From Nonomuraea sp. SYSU D8015 (GTDB lineage: Bacteria; Actinomycetota; Actinomycetes; Streptosporangiales; Streptosporangiaceae), in assembly GCF_008065375.1 (NCBI RefSeq), contig NZ_VJYI01000032.1:1-64000 (forward strand): DNA of 64,000 nucleotides, written 5' to 3'. The translations under genes and the position numbers were made by a program. How positions within the stretch are numbered: the stretch's first letter is position 1; each line of letters starts with the position of its first letter. The notes under the pieces are model-generated. The model did no database searches and had not been told where the DNA came from. It saw nothing but the letters and a program-made list of their open reading frames with translations. Positions 43,262 to 52,427 of this stretch are shown one piece after another.

Positions 43262-43597
43262 CCGCATGGTGGTCCCCGCGGCCTCCAGTCCCGTGATCGT
43301 CTGTACGGGGCCAGGCCAGCTCAGCCCGTACTTGGCCCGGTAGGCGCCGGAGACCCGCTGGACCAGCGTGGGCTCGTCCACAGGCGCCAGCCGTACGGGG
43401 ACGGTTACCCCGTCCAGCTGGACCTTCGTCTCCGCGCCCGCCAGCACTCTGCGGTACCACCCGCTCCGGTGACCGAAGGCGGAGCGGACATAGGCGGCGC
43501 CGTCGATCGCTACCACCCAGATCGGCCTGGCCGACCACCTTCCGTCTGCGTGCCGTACGCGCATCACGATCTCCTCTGCCTCGGCGAGTCTGTCCAT
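43235..43597 (-). CDS. DUF2255 family protein
   Basis: 120 residues. RHADGRWSARPIWVVAIDGA, YVRSAFGHRSGWYRRVL, VQLDGVTVPVRLAPVDEPTL and VSGAYRAKYG place it in the DUF2255 family (split-barrel, deazaflavin/FMN-reductase-like fold). The biochemical role is unknown. Its 3' end overlaps the convergent LAL gene by 27 bases. ATG at 43597. Confidence 0.88.
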   Translation of the reverse strand: MDRLAEAEEIVMRVRHADGRWSARPIWVVAIDGAAYVRSAFGHRSGWYRRVLAGAETKVQLDGVTVPVRLAPVDEPTLVQRVSGAYRAKYGLSWPGPVQTITGLEAAGTTMRLADAREVS

Positions 43598-43713
43598 GGC
43601 CTCACAATGCTGACGAGCTCATCGGAACCGCGTCGGCGATGACTGCCTACGTCTCGGGCATAGGCAGGTTTCACCGACGCGAGTGGCAGGCCCGCCGGGC
43701 CACAGTGAGCGTC

Positions 43714-43920
43714 ATGACAACGACTGACGACATCTCGTCCACGCTTTCCGGCGAGTAGCCTGGCAACGGCAAGCCCGCGAAGAAGAACAAGGCCAGGAGG
43801 CGTGCGGCGAAGGGGCTGGCGTGGTTCGCGCTGCTCTTCACGACCGTGCTCGTGGTGGCCGAGCCGTGGCTGCTGCTCCCCGCCGCCGCCCTGCTCGCCG
43901 CGATCGCCCTGTGGGACTGA
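43714..43920 (+). pseudogene. Small membrane protein gene interrupted by an in-frame TAG
   Basis: From the ATG at 43714: TTTDDISSTLSGE, then TAG at 43756-43758. The same frame then continues PGNGKPAKKNKARRRAAKGL and a hydrophobic helix (WFALLFTTVLVVAEPWLLL), stopping at 43920. One C-to-T change (CAG to TAG) explains the break. Too short for most gene finders. No family recognised. Confidence 0.45.
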
Positions 43921-43994
43921 CGGCCGACACGCGGTGGCCGGAGAAGCCGTGGAACACCGGTGGAAACCGGGCCGGACCGGCGGGCCGCTTCGGG

Positions 43995-44222
43995 ATGGCT
44001 CCGCAGACGGCGCGGGTGGTGGCGGGACCGCTGGTGGTGGCCTTGGACGTGGTTGCCGCGGATGTGGCGTTGGAGTTGGAGGCCCGGCTCCAGCCACTGG
44101 TGGCAGCCGCGCGGATCAGATGGAACGGGCGGCGCCCGGATCCGTTCGCACAACTGGACCTGCCGTCCGTGCTCAAAGCAGCCCTGGACGCTGCCTTGCC
44201 GCGACACGGTCGCCGTCTGTGA
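43995..44222 (+). CDS. Hypothetical small protein
   Basis: 75 residues (MAPQTARVVAGPLVVALDVV onward). Third-position GC is high and the composition is plausible (LELEARLQPLVAAARIRWNG, LPSVLKAALDAALP), but there is no ribosome-binding site or recognisable family. The upstream ~75 bases give nothing. It could be a fragment of a larger lost gene. Confidence 0.3.
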   Translation: MAPQTARVVAGPLVVALDVVAADVALELEARLQPLVAAARIRWNGRRPDPFAQLDLPSVLKAALDAALPRHGRRL

Positions 44223-44298
44223 GCAGGGGCAGAGAAGCCGGCCGCGCCATCCAGCGGGCGGTGCGGTGAGCACGTCCGGCCGCTGAGGTCCACGAGGG

Positions 44299-44898
44299 TC
44301 AGGTGCCGTTCGGGCGTGGCCGGGCGCGTACGTGAGCACGTTCCCCTTGAGGCCCGAACAGGATGAGCAGCTCGACCGGTATGGCCCCGGCGTTGCCCAT
44401 CCAGTGCGGGACATGCGTGTCGAACTCGGCCACCTCACCAGGCGCCAGGGTCAGGTCCTGGTCACCGAGCACGAGCCGTAGCCGGCCGCTCAGCACGTAC
44501 AGCCATTCATAGCCTTCATGGCGCTGCGGAGAGAGCTCCGTGGGGCCGGCCCCGCCGGGGATGATCAGCTTGTACGCCTGGGTGCCGCCCGGCCTGTGGG
44601 TCAGCCGGATGTAGGTCATGCCGTCGCGCCGGATCGGCCGCAGGTGGACGCGCGGGTCGCCGGTCTGGGGTGCCCCGATGAGCTCCTCCAATGGCATGCC
44701 GTGCGCCCTGGCCAGCGGGAGGAGGAGCTCGAGGTTCGGCCGCCGCCCGCCGCTCTCCAGGCGCGACAAAGTGCTCTCCGAGATGCCGGTCTCCGCGGCC
44801 AGGTCGGCCAGGGTCAGGTCGCGATGGCGGCGCAACCGCCGAAGCCTCGGCCCCAGGGCCGTCAGCGCGGCGTCGAGATCGTCGTCCACAGTGGCCAT
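44299..44898 (-). CDS. XRE regulator with cupin sensor domain
   Basis: 199 residues. The helix-turn-helix at ~13-70 (LRRLRRHRDLTLADLAAETG, ISESTLSRLESGGRRPNLEL) is followed by a cupin (~105-185: LSPQRHEGYEWLYVLSGRLR, LTLAPGEVAEFDTHVPHWMG). Such proteins repress transport or catabolic genes and sense small molecules. The divergent partner is a DHA2 exporter, and two copies of TTGCCGAGTC lie in the gap, one beside its own start. Autoregulation and exporter control are inferred. Confidence 0.93.
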   Translation of the reverse strand: MATVDDDLDAALTALGPRLRRLRRHRDLTLADLAAETGISESTLSRLESGGRRPNLELLLPLARAHGMPLEELIGAPQTGDPRVHLRPIRRDGMTYIRLTHRPGGTQAYKLIIPGGAGPTELSPQRHEGYEWLYVLSGRLRLVLGDQDLTLAPGEVAEFDTHVPHWMGNAGAIPVELLILFGPQGERAHVRARPRPNGT

Positions 44899-44905
44899 CC
44901 ATGCT

Positions 44906-44915
44906 GACTCGGCAA
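44906..44915 (-). promoter_or_regulatory. Operator-like half site before the XRE-cupin gene
   Basis: TTGCCGAGTC on the minus strand is the same ten bases as the left part of the palindrome at 45001. It lies 8 bases upstream of the XRE start, where binding would block translation or transcription of the regulator itself. Confidence 0.45.
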
Positions 44916-45000
44916 CGGGGGCGCAAGCGCCAGGCGGCTGGAATGTCCGGCTATGGCATCAACCGCCCGCGTACGCGCTCGCATTCCCGCAGGGCCTCTC

Positions 45001-45015
45001 TTGCCGAGTCGGCAA
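45001..45015. promoter_or_regulatory. 15-bp palindrome between XRE-cupin and MFS genes
   Basis: TTGCCGA-G-TCGGCAA is perfectly symmetric and is followed by an AT-rich run (TTTTTAG). With the half site at 44906 it makes a consistent operator set for the adjacent regulator, upstream of the MFS start at 45129. Confidence 0.6.
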
Positions 45016-45128
45016 TTTTTAGTGCGTCCGCGTCCGGGAGTGACGCAGACTCCCAGCCGTGCCACGCCGGCCAGGCGCCGAACACATGTCAGTGCCAGAG
45101 CCGGCCACAGTCAGAAAGGACGCCCACG

Positions 45129-46589
45129 GTGAGCATCCAACCCCTCCAGAGCTCCCGGTACGATCCGGGCCACGACCGCGTCGTCCCACCGGATCAACGG
45201 TCGGCGGCGACCGGCGACCACCTACCCTCCGCACAGCGGCTGCGTTACCCGGCGGTCATCGTGTTGTGCCTCACCCAGCTCATCCTGGTGATCGACAACA
45301 GCGTGGTGAACGTCGCGTTGCCGCAGATCCGCCACGCGCTGGGCTTCTCGGCGACCGGCCTGTCCTGGGTGGTCACCTCCTACGCCCTGGTCTTCGGCGG
45401 GCTGGTGCTGCTCAGCGGCAAGGTGGGGTCGATCATCGGCCCGCGCCGCGCCCTGCTGATCGGCGTGTCGATCTTCACCGTTGCCTCGGCGCTGGGCGGC
45501 GTGGCCACCACGCCGGCCATGCTCATCGCTGCCCGCGTCATGCAGGGTCTGGGAGCGGCAATGGCCGCGCCGGGCACCCTCGTGCTGCTGATGTCGATCA
45601 CCCGGCCGGGCCCGCAGCGCGCCCGGGCGATGAGCGTGTTCGTGTTGTCCATCGGCATCGGCGCCGGGCTCGGTCTGGTGCTCGGCGGGCTGCTGACCAC
45701 GTCCCTGGGCTGGGAATGGGTGATGTTCGTCAATGTCCCGGTCGGTCTGGTCGTCCTCGTCGGGGTACGCACGCTGGTTCCCGAGGCGCCCCGCGCGCCG
45801 GCCCGGCTCGACGTCGGCGGGGCCGTCGCGTCCACGATCGGCATGACCGCCCTGGTCTACGGGCTCATCAACGCCGAGTCGCAGGGCTGGGCCAGTCCGT
45901 CGGTCCTGGTCTCGTTCGCGCTGGCGATCGCCGGGCTGCTCGCCCTGGTTCTCGTCGAACGCCGCCATCCCGCCCCGGTGGTGCCGCTGGAGTTCTTCAC
46001 GCGGATGCGCAGCGCGGCCCCGCTGCTGGCCATGATGCTCATCCCGGCGGGCCAGGCCGGTTTCCTCTACTTCGCAGCGCTTTTCACCCAGGACGCCCTG
46101 GGCTTCACCCCGCTCCAGACGGGGTTGTCCGTGCTGCCCTTCAGCGCCGCGTTGCTCGTCACGAACCTGTTGACCAGCCGCCTCGCAACGCGGTACGGGG
46201 AGCGGATCATCGGCTCCCTCGGGATGTCCGCCCTGCTGCTTGGGCTGGTGTGGATGTCGCGCATCGACGCCACCGACACCTTCGCCGGCGGACTGCTCGG
46301 GCCGTTCGTCCTGCTCGGCCTCGGCGCGGGACTGACCGTCGCGCCGCTCACCGCCGTCATCATGCACCAGGCGCCGCCCGCCCACCTCGGCGCCGCCTCC
46401 AGCCTCAATCAAGCCATGCAGCAGCTCGGCGGCGCGCTCGGCCTGGCCGTGATGACCACCGTCTACGGTGCCGCCGCGGCCGGAGCCGGCGAGGCGGGGG
46501 CGATCTCCACCGCCCTCACCGCCGGAGTCGTCTTCCCCCTGCTCGCCCTGACCCTTTTCGCCACCTGGGCCCGCCCCTCCACGCGCTGA
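45129..46589 (+). CDS. MFS drug exporter, DHA2 type
   Basis: 486 residues from the GTG at 45129, with AAAGGA 8 bases upstream. After ~40 polar residues come 14 membrane helices. Features include LILVIDNSVVNVALPQIRHA in helix 1, GLSWVVTSYALVFGGLVLLS, GRVMQGLGAA-like RVMQGLGAAMAAP and the motif C-like GIGAGLGLVLGGLLTTSLGW. The family exports toxins or antibiotics with proton exchange. Probably repressed by the divergent XRE-cupin protein; followed 33 bases later by the DUF1684 gene. Confidence 0.93.
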   Translation: MSIQPLQSSRYDPGHDRVVPPDQRSAATGDHLPSAQRLRYPAVIVLCLTQLILVIDNSVVNVALPQIRHALGFSATGLSWVVTSYALVFGGLVLLSGKVGSIIGPRRALLIGVSIFTVASALGGVATTPAMLIAARVMQGLGAAMAAPGTLVLLMSITRPGPQRARAMSVFVLSIGIGAGLGLVLGGLLTTSLGWEWVMFVNVPVGLVVLVGVRTLVPEAPRAPARLDVGGAVASTIGMTALVYGLINAESQGWASPSVLVSFALAIAGLLALVLVERRHPAPVVPLEFFTRMRSAAPLLAMMLIPAGQAGFLYFAALFTQDALGFTPLQTGLSVLPFSAALLVTNLLTSRLATRYGERIIGSLGMSALLLGLVWMSRIDATDTFAGGLLGPFVLLGLGAGLTVAPLTAVIMHQAPPAHLGAASSLNQAMQQLGGALGLAVMTTVYGAAAAGAGEAGAISTALTAGVVFPLLALTLFATWARPSTR

Positions 46590-46622
46590 CCGCGACGACA
46601 CAAGAAACCGGAGAAAACCACC

Positions 46623-47420
46623 ATGAGCGACGCACCCCTTCCCGCCGGCCCGCAGGAGTTCACGCGCGCCTGGCAGGAGTGGAGGGCCGGCTGGGAGCAA
46701 TGGCTCACCCAGCCCCTGGGCTGGCTGGCCGCCACCTCGCACGAATGGCTCGGCGACACGCCCCAGAACCATCCCGGGCTGCCCGGCCTGTGGTGGCAGA
46801 ACGGGGACGCCATCCACATCGACCCGCAGGGCACCCCGATGGCCTTCGACGGTGAGACCTTCACCACCGAACGGCGGCTCGTCCTGGCCGGCGCCCACGA
46901 CGACGTCCGCGTCACCGTGGGGGACCTGGAAGTGGGCATCACCTACCGCGGCACGTACCTGATCGTGACCTACGACCCGAGCTCACCGGCCCGGCCCGAC
47001 TTCGACGGTGTGCCCACCTACGAACCCAGCCCGGCATGGGTGCTCCCCGGCCGGCTCGAACGGCTGGACGCGCCGGCGTCCATCACGCTCGACTCCGTGG
47101 GCTGGGACGCCCACACCCACGAGTCGCCCGGTCAGGTGCGCTTCTCGTACGCGGGCAGCGAGCACACCCTCCAGGTGCTCAACTCACACGGGATGCTGCT
47201 CACCGTCTTCACCGACGCCACCAGCGGCGTCACCACCTACGGGGCCGGCCGCTCCCTGGACATCCCCGAACCGGACGCCGACGGCAACGTGGTCCTGGAC
47301 TTCAACCACTCGGTCAACCTGCCGTGCGCGTTCAGCGAGCACTTCCCCATCTGCCCGCTGCCGCCATCGGGCAACCGGCTGTCCTTCGCGATCGAGGCCG
47401 GCGAGAAGACACCCCATTGA
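46623..47420 (+). CDS. DUF1684 domain protein
   Basis: 265 residues from an ATG with GGAG upstream (ACCGGAGAAAACCACC). WQEWRAGWEQWLTQPLGWLA opens the protein. RGTYLIVTYDPSSPARPDFD, GVTTYGAGRSLDIPEPDADG and VVLDFNHSVNLPCAFSEHFP, then CPLPPSGNRLSFAIEAGE, are the C-terminal DUF1684 motif. The family is widespread and of unknown function, with a likely iron or ligand site at the DFNH/CAFS region. Co-transcribed with the exporter, so a small accessory role in the same response is plausible. Confidence 0.9.
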   Translation: MSDAPLPAGPQEFTRAWQEWRAGWEQWLTQPLGWLAATSHEWLGDTPQNHPGLPGLWWQNGDAIHIDPQGTPMAFDGETFTTERRLVLAGAHDDVRVTVGDLEVGITYRGTYLIVTYDPSSPARPDFDGVPTYEPSPAWVLPGRLERLDAPASITLDSVGWDAHTHESPGQVRFSYAGSEHTLQVLNSHGMLLTVFTDATSGVTTYGAGRSLDIPEPDADGNVVLDFNHSVNLPCAFSEHFPICPLPPSGNRLSFAIEAGEKTPH

Positions 47421-47530
47421 CGCAGGACAAGCACGGCACCACCTTCACCAGATCAGCCATGGGGGTGGTACCGCCCGCGGTTGACACCAGTCCTTCACCC
47501 AGCACGCATCGATGAAAGAGGAAATCAAGC

Positions 47531-48526
47531 ATGACGGCCGATCACTCAGGCAACTGATCATGTGTGATCAGGTCCCGCTGGTTATACCGCTGCCGTCTAC
47601 GCGGCGCGGGCGCGGCTCGAACCGTTGGTGTTCGAGGGCAGCCAGTTCGGCGGTGCACTGATGACGACTACGGAGGTCGAGAACTTCCCCGGCTTTCCGC
47701 GATGGCATCCAGGGGCCGGAGCCGATGCAGGAAATGCGCATGCAGGTCCAGCGCTTCGGCGCCGAGCTGCGCGCCGAAGACGTCACAGAGCTGGAGCTGA
47801 CCGGGAAGGTCAAACATGTCGTAGTGGACGGCACACGCTATGCCGCGCGTTCGGTGATCCTGGCCATGGGCGCCGCCGCACGCTATCTCCAGGTTCCCGG
47901 TGAGCAGGAGCTTCTCGGCCGCGGGGTGTCGGCCTGAGCCACCTGCGACGGCTTCTTCTTCCGCGACCACGACATCGTGGTGGCCGGCGGCGGCGACTCG
48001 GCGATGGAGGAGGCGACCTTCCTGACGAAGTTCGCCAAGTCGGTCCGATCGTGCACCGCCGCGAAGAGTTCAAGGCGTCCAAGATCATGCTGAGTGTGCC
48101 CGCGCGAACAACAAGATCAAGTGGAGGCTGGACTCCCGGATCGCCGAGGTCGCCGGTGACGGCAGGGTCGTGGCCCTGAAGCGCAGGGATACCGTCACCG
48201 GTAAGGAGTCCTCGCTGGCAATCACCGGACTCTTGGTGGCGATCGGGCACGAACCGCGCAGCCACCTTGTACGCGGCCAGGTCGGCCTCGACGCGGACGG
48301 CTACGTCGTGACGAAGGGCCGGTCGTCGTACACCAACCTGCCCGGCGTGTTCGCGGCCGACGACCTCGTCGACCGAACCTACCGGCAGGCCATCACCGCG
48401 GCCGGCTCAGGCAGCGCCGCCGCGATCGACACGCAGCGATGGCTGGCGGACAACGCCCAGGTCCACACCGCGCACGCGACCGCCGCGCCGGTCAGCAGAC
48501 ACTACGCGACGACACCCGCGAACTGA
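47531..48526 (+). pseudogene. trxB: trxB (thioredoxin reductase), several frameshifts and an in-frame TGA
   Basis: ATG at 47531 with AAAGAGG upstream. The fold is spread over several frames. One has GPAGYTAAVYAARARLEPLV and TTTEVENFPGFP; the next has FGAELRAEDVTELELTGKV and GAAARYLQVPGEQELLGRGV. Then comes SA-stop-ATCDG, with TGA at 47935-47937 exactly at the first Cys of CATC. IVVAGGGDSAMEEATFL follows, then a further shift before KWRLDSRIAEVAGDGRVVAL and LPGVFAADDLVDRTYRQAIT. At least four lesions make it inactive. The FAD and NADPH motifs remain recognisable. Confidence 0.8.
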
Positions 48527-48581
48527 TCTCCGCCTGCCCGGCCAACGCCATTTCCCGCCCGTTCACTCAGAGGAGAATGAC

Positions 48582-48795
48582 ATGTCCAACACCGTGCAGG
48601 TCACGGATTCCAGCTTCGCCGACGACGTACTCACCAACGACAAGCCTGTTCTGGTCGACTCCGGCCGACCTGGTGCGGTCCGTGCAAGATGGTCGCGCCA
48701 GTACTTGAGGAGATCGCGGTGGAAAACCGCGAGAGGCTTACTGTCGTGAAGCTCGACGTCGATGCGAACCCGAACACGGCGCGCGACGCTGGCGG
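48582..48795 (+). pseudogene. trxA: trxA (thioredoxin) remnant
   Basis: It begins SNTVQVTDSSFADDVLTNDK (with PVLVD after) in one frame, and continues WCGPCKMVAPVLEEIAVENR and VVKLDVDANPNTAR in another, so a small indel destroyed the frame just before the WCGPC active site. It stops near 48795, losing the C-terminal half. It follows the trxB remnant in the usual trxB-trxA order. Confidence 0.8.
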
Positions 48796-48999
48796 GCCTC
48801 GCCGACATCCTTTAGATCGCACAGGCGGTCGCGCACGGGACTGGTGGTCGGGAGCGCGGCGCCCAGGCGCAGAATGATGGCGTCGATGAACCGGTCGGAA
48901 GCTTCATGCCCCGTGATCGCTGACGGCCATGCGGCACCGCTTTGGCGGGCAGCTGCCCAACTCGATGCGGAGCGAAGCCCGACATGGTTCGCGTTTCTC

Positions 49000-49434
49000 C
49001 TACTGGCGGCAAATCTCGCCCTCGAAACGGACAACGCCGACAGCATGCTGCTCTGTCGCGTCTTCGCCTTTCGGCACGCTGACCCAGCCGCGACTCCGGA
49101 AGGTGCCAGCGTAACCCGCGAACCTCCCTGTGGCCTTAACCACGGTGTACTCCACCTCCAAGATGCTTACTCCATCTTCCGCAGGCGTATACAGGACGGC
49201 CCGGTCTTGGGTACGCAGCCAGGAGCCATCCTTGTCGAGAAAGACGTGATACATCGTGTACTCGAACGTGCCATTGCCGATGCTGTTCAGGTCGCTGGTC
49301 GGTTCTCCGTAGGCCGCACCGTCGATCGTGCCTGTCACGGCACCGATGCCAGACTTTTCAGTCAGGGTGAAGAGGTTGGCCGTGCCGCCCATGCTGATGC
49401 AGGCAGGGGCTTCGGTGTGACGCTGGCTTACCAT
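49000..49434 (-). CDS. Hypothetical beta-barrel-like protein
   Basis: 144 residues from the ATG at 49434, with AAAGGA 9 bases upstream. The sequence alternates strand-like segments: ANLFTLTEKSGIGAVTGTID, FEYTMYHVFLDKDGSWLRTQ, VLYTPAEDGVSILEVEYTVV and GRFAGYAGTFRSRGWVSVPK. This fits a small barrel of the allene-oxide-cyclase/dirigent or DUF3224 type. No catalytic motif stands out. A 15-bp palindrome lies 83 bases upstream. It is intact between decayed genes. Confidence 0.65.
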   Translation of the reverse strand: MVSQRHTEAPACISMGGTANLFTLTEKSGIGAVTGTIDGAAYGEPTSDLNSIGNGTFEYTMYHVFLDKDGSWLRTQDRAVLYTPAEDGVSILEVEYTVVKATGRFAGYAGTFRSRGWVSVPKGEDATEQHAVGVVRFEGEICRQ

Positions 49435-49516
49435 TTGACTCGTCCTTTCCCGGTACAGGAACGCGCATCCATCACCCGCCATGATCAGCGCTCACCCACC
49501 CGATAGCCAATAAACA

Positions 49517-49531
49517 TTGCCATGATGGCAA
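49517..49531. promoter_or_regulatory. 15-bp palindrome upstream of a hypothetical gene
   Basis: TTGCCAT-G-ATGGCAA has 7-bp arms and sits in an AT-rich patch 83 bases before the start at 49434. Possible operator of an unknown regulator. Confidence 0.35.
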
Positions 49532-49687
49532 ATTGACTGGACCGCCGACCCGAGGACCAGAGGCCCAAGGCAGGGAGTTCACGAATTGGGTTGGCCGGGG
49601 GCGGAGTAGGTACTCAGAAGATCGCTTCCCGGAATCGGAGTGATCGCTTCCCGCACTGGCTGGGCGCCCGTGTTAAGTTCTCAACGC

Positions 49688-50128
49688 TCAGTTCTTCAGC
49701 TTGTTGAGGGCGATGGTCTGAGCGGCGGGTGGGGGCTTGATGGTGAGCTTCATCCCCCAGTCCGAGTAGCGGACATCTACCACCCGGCCCCACCAGCCCT
49801 GGCGGTTAATGATGGTCTCGTCTTTTCGGGCCATCGGTACTTAGACCAGGCCCGGCGCACCAGACCGTCTTTTCCTATCCACAGCCGCCAGTCGATCTTC
49901 CACCCGCCGTATTCATCCATGCCCTCACGCAGCTCGGGCCGGACGTCCCACAGTTGACGGAACGTCATCTCCCCCTGGTGGAGGGTCGTAGGTGAGCCGT
50001 CGTAAGTGTCCGAGGCCGTCGTGGTTGTCGTGGTTGCCAGCACAGCTGCGAGCTCGGCTGGCCTGTCCAAACGTGTGCAGTTCTGTCTTCACCAGCGTCC
50101 CACAGCCCTCTACAGTTACTTTTTGCAA
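49688..50128 (-). pseudogene. Secreted/lipoprotein-like protein, frameshifted
   Basis: Reading the minus strand, KTELHTFGQ, then ELAAVLATTTTTTASDTYDG and FRQLWDVRPELREGMDEYGG, then DWRLWIGKDGLVRRAWSKYR, occur in two frames. The end switches again near 49830 to DETIINRQGWWGRVVDVRYS and QTIALNKLKN. The joined protein resembles a LppX/LprG-like lipid-binding lipoprotein (plausible, not certain). Two or more frameshifts. Confidence 0.5.
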
Positions 50129-50200
50129 GTACTCTGCGACTGTTTGCAGTCACAGAGTTTGCGGGCCAGGTGAGGGTGGTCGCCGGGATCGGAGCCGGGC

Positions 50201-50697
50201 ATGGCATCGCTGTTGGAACGTTTGGCAGCAGATGAGGCTGCAACCCGGCAACAGCTGGCCAATCTGCGTGAGCAGATGCGGTGCTGGAGGAGCGGCTGAG
50301 CGAGTTGGCCATTGCGCGCAAGGTGGTCGAGCCGCTGCTGGCCGAGGAATTCGCCACTCAAGACGCGAGCCGGCCTCGTCCCGCTCAGGATCAGCATTCC
50401 GACCCATCCAGGCCGGCCACCAAGCCGGGCCGAACACCGTCGGATCGGCGCGAGCTGGCCGGAGCGGATGAGCGGGTGGTGGCGGCGATGGCCAGTGCGG
50501 GCCGGCCGATGCGGGCCAAGGAGGTGGCCCAGTTGCTGGGTGAGCCGGGGGTTCGGGGCCGGGTGGAGACTACGCGGGCCCGGCTGACGAAGCTGGTGAC
50601 GGCCGGCTGGCTGACCCAGGCCGAGCCGGGGCTGTTCGCGATCGCCGCCGGAATCAACGGCCATGCCGTGAAGGGAGCCGCTGAAGCCGACGAGTGA
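50201..50697 (+). pseudogene. Element-associated HTH-type protein, frameshifted
   Basis: MASLLERLAADEAATRQQLA begins at 50201, then the frame shifts near 50280 to LEERLSELAIARKVVEPLLA and later AMASAGRPMRAKEVAQLLGE, RARLTKLVTAGWLTQAEPGL and FAIA. This coiled-coil plus winged-helix protein occurs in actinobacteria next to transposase-like genes. The one-base shift abolishes the full product; a short C-terminal piece could still be translated. Confidence 0.6.
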
Positions 50698-50805
50698 GGA
50701 AAGCCCAGTTCGGGCTGGATAAGTCGGTGCCGCGCTGGACCCGGCCCGCACCGACCGCGCGCCCGCCTGCCCCAGCACGAGGCAGAACAGCACGCCGCGG
50801 CCTGG

Positions 50806-52020
50806 GATGACGACGATCCCGAACACCAGCGCAAACGCGACCTGCTGCAGACCATCGTCACCCGCTTGGTGCTCACTCCCATCGACCACACCAAGGGGCG
50901 CCGAGCTCTCAAGCACTACCAAGGCGACGTCGGCATCGACGCCACCGTCCTGCCCACCTGAGCCAACCCACCCCGCCCCGGCAAAAGACTGGCCTCGACC
51001 GAGATCACCGCAGGCTGGCGCTACTCCGGCGGGGACGGACCGCCCACCTTCGGCTACAGCGCACCCTCGCCACCGCCGCCCGCACCCGCACCACCCTCGG
51101 CGACTTCCCGCAACTGGCGCTCGGCCTGGTCATCGACACCCCGCACAAACGCGTCGGCCCGAACGCGATCACCGCCCTGCACGGCTTCGCCCCGCTCGGC
51201 CTGCCCACCGGCGCCCTCGCGGTCGACCGCGCCTACACCGATCAAACCCCCGAGCACTTCGCCCATCCGGCCCGCGCGCTCGGCTACAAGCTGGCACTCG
51301 ACTACAAACAAGACCAGCGCGGAGTCCAGGGCGACATCCACGGCGCGCTGCTCATCGACGGCAACCTGGCCTGCCCCCTGATGCCCGAGCGGCTGGCCCG
51401 CGCGACCACCGGCCTGGACGACCAAACCGTCCGCACCCCACCCGAGCAGCTCACTCAGCTGATCGCCGCCCGTGAACCGTATTGGCTCAAACTCAAGCAA
51501 GGCCCCGACGCCCAGGGGCGCATCCGGCTGCAATGCCCGGCCGCCGGCACGTCCCCCTCGGTGACCTGCCCCGCTTCACTCGCCTCCACCGCACCCAAGC
51601 CGCGCCGCCCGCCGCGGTGGACCTGACCAACACCCGCCAGCGCGCCGCGCACACCGCCGCCAAGCCGACCATCCTCCTGCCCGCAGGCGAACCCCTCCGG
51701 CCACCCAAGCGCACGGGCGACCCCGCGCACATCTGCCAGCAGACCACCATCACCCTGCACCCCGACGATCTCGGCACCAAGGACAAGTCCCGCCAGGACC
51801 CGCACTACCTGACCCCGACCTGGCAGGGAAAGTTCAAGTCATCCGGGCGGGCCAACACCGAGGGCATCAACGGCCACCTCAAGGGCCACCACATCGACCT
51901 CGGCGACCCCAAAAGCCGCCTCGCCCACGGCCGCGTCGCCCAAACCCTGCTCGCCGCGCTCATGGTCGCCATCGCCAACGAGCTCATCCTGCTGGCCGCA
52001 AGTCCACGACCGGCCCGAAC
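50806..52020 (+). pseudogene. Transposase-like gene, degraded
   Basis: Pieces in three frames make up one actinobacterial transposase-like protein. RDLLQTIVTRLVLTPIDHTK and GDVGIDATVLP end in a TGA at 50959. Then LALGLVIDTPHKRVGPNAIT, AVDRAYTDQTPEHFAHPARA and LDYKQDQRGVQGDIHGALLI appear in the next frame. From ~51600 the third frame has ICQQTTITLHPDDLG, SGRANTEGINGHLKGHHIDL and LAALMVAIANELIL. One stop and two shifts make it dead. No terminal inverted repeats were found. Confidence 0.65.
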
Positions 52021-52281
52021 CCCCGCCCAAGGAGACCCTCGCAAGCGGCGAACCCCATCTGGACTCGCAACCGCCGACGGCTGCCAGCAGACCACCACCA
52101 TGCGATTGATCCACCCCGCTGACAACCCGACAGCACTACCTCGACCGCCGGCTCCCGCACGCCCAGCGGCCAGTCCCTTACGCGCTCCCAGCGGCCTGAC
52201 ACCACCCGCGCCCTTCACCACAGCCGCCACACCAGCCAGAACCGGCCCAGCCAGCGCCTTGAAGACCCCGGAAAACGCGAA

Positions 52282-52312
52282 ATCCCGTCCGATCCAGATG
52301 ATCGGACGGGAT
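52282..52312 (-). terminator. Hairpin after tRNA-Ala
   Basis: A perfect 13-bp stem (ATCCCGTCCGATC/GATCGGACGGGAT) has a five-base loop, 42 bases beyond the 3' end of the tRNA. On the minus strand it is followed by TTCGCGTTTTC. Confidence 0.75.
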
Positions 52313-52353
52313 CCCGTCAACTTCCTTCAGGCCATCTCAAGAACGGCCCTGGG

Positions 52354-52427
52354 TGGAGATGAGGGGATTCGAACCCCTGACCCCTTCGATGCGAACGAAG
52401 TGCGCTACCGGACTGCGCTACATCCCC
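52354..52427 (-). tRNA. tRNA-Ala (anticodon CGC)
   Basis: 74 nt. The acceptor stem GGGGATG pairs with CATCTCC (one G-U), and the discriminator is A. The anticodon stem CTTCG/CGAAG encloses TTCGCAT, giving anticodon CGC (codon GCG). The T arm has GGTTCGAATCC. CCA is not encoded. It lies between degraded mobile-element-like DNA on the left and the conserved core block on the right. Confidence 0.95.

Noticed and set aside
45222..46898. Long minus-strand frame opposite the MFS gene
   Set aside because: Gly/Gln/Arg-rich low-complexity translation; the opposite strand has a complete DHA2 transporter.
47935..47970. Selenocysteine insertion element after the trxB TGA
   Set aside because: A short CCACG/CGTGG hairpin follows, but the gene carries several frameshifts, so a functional readthrough is unlikely.
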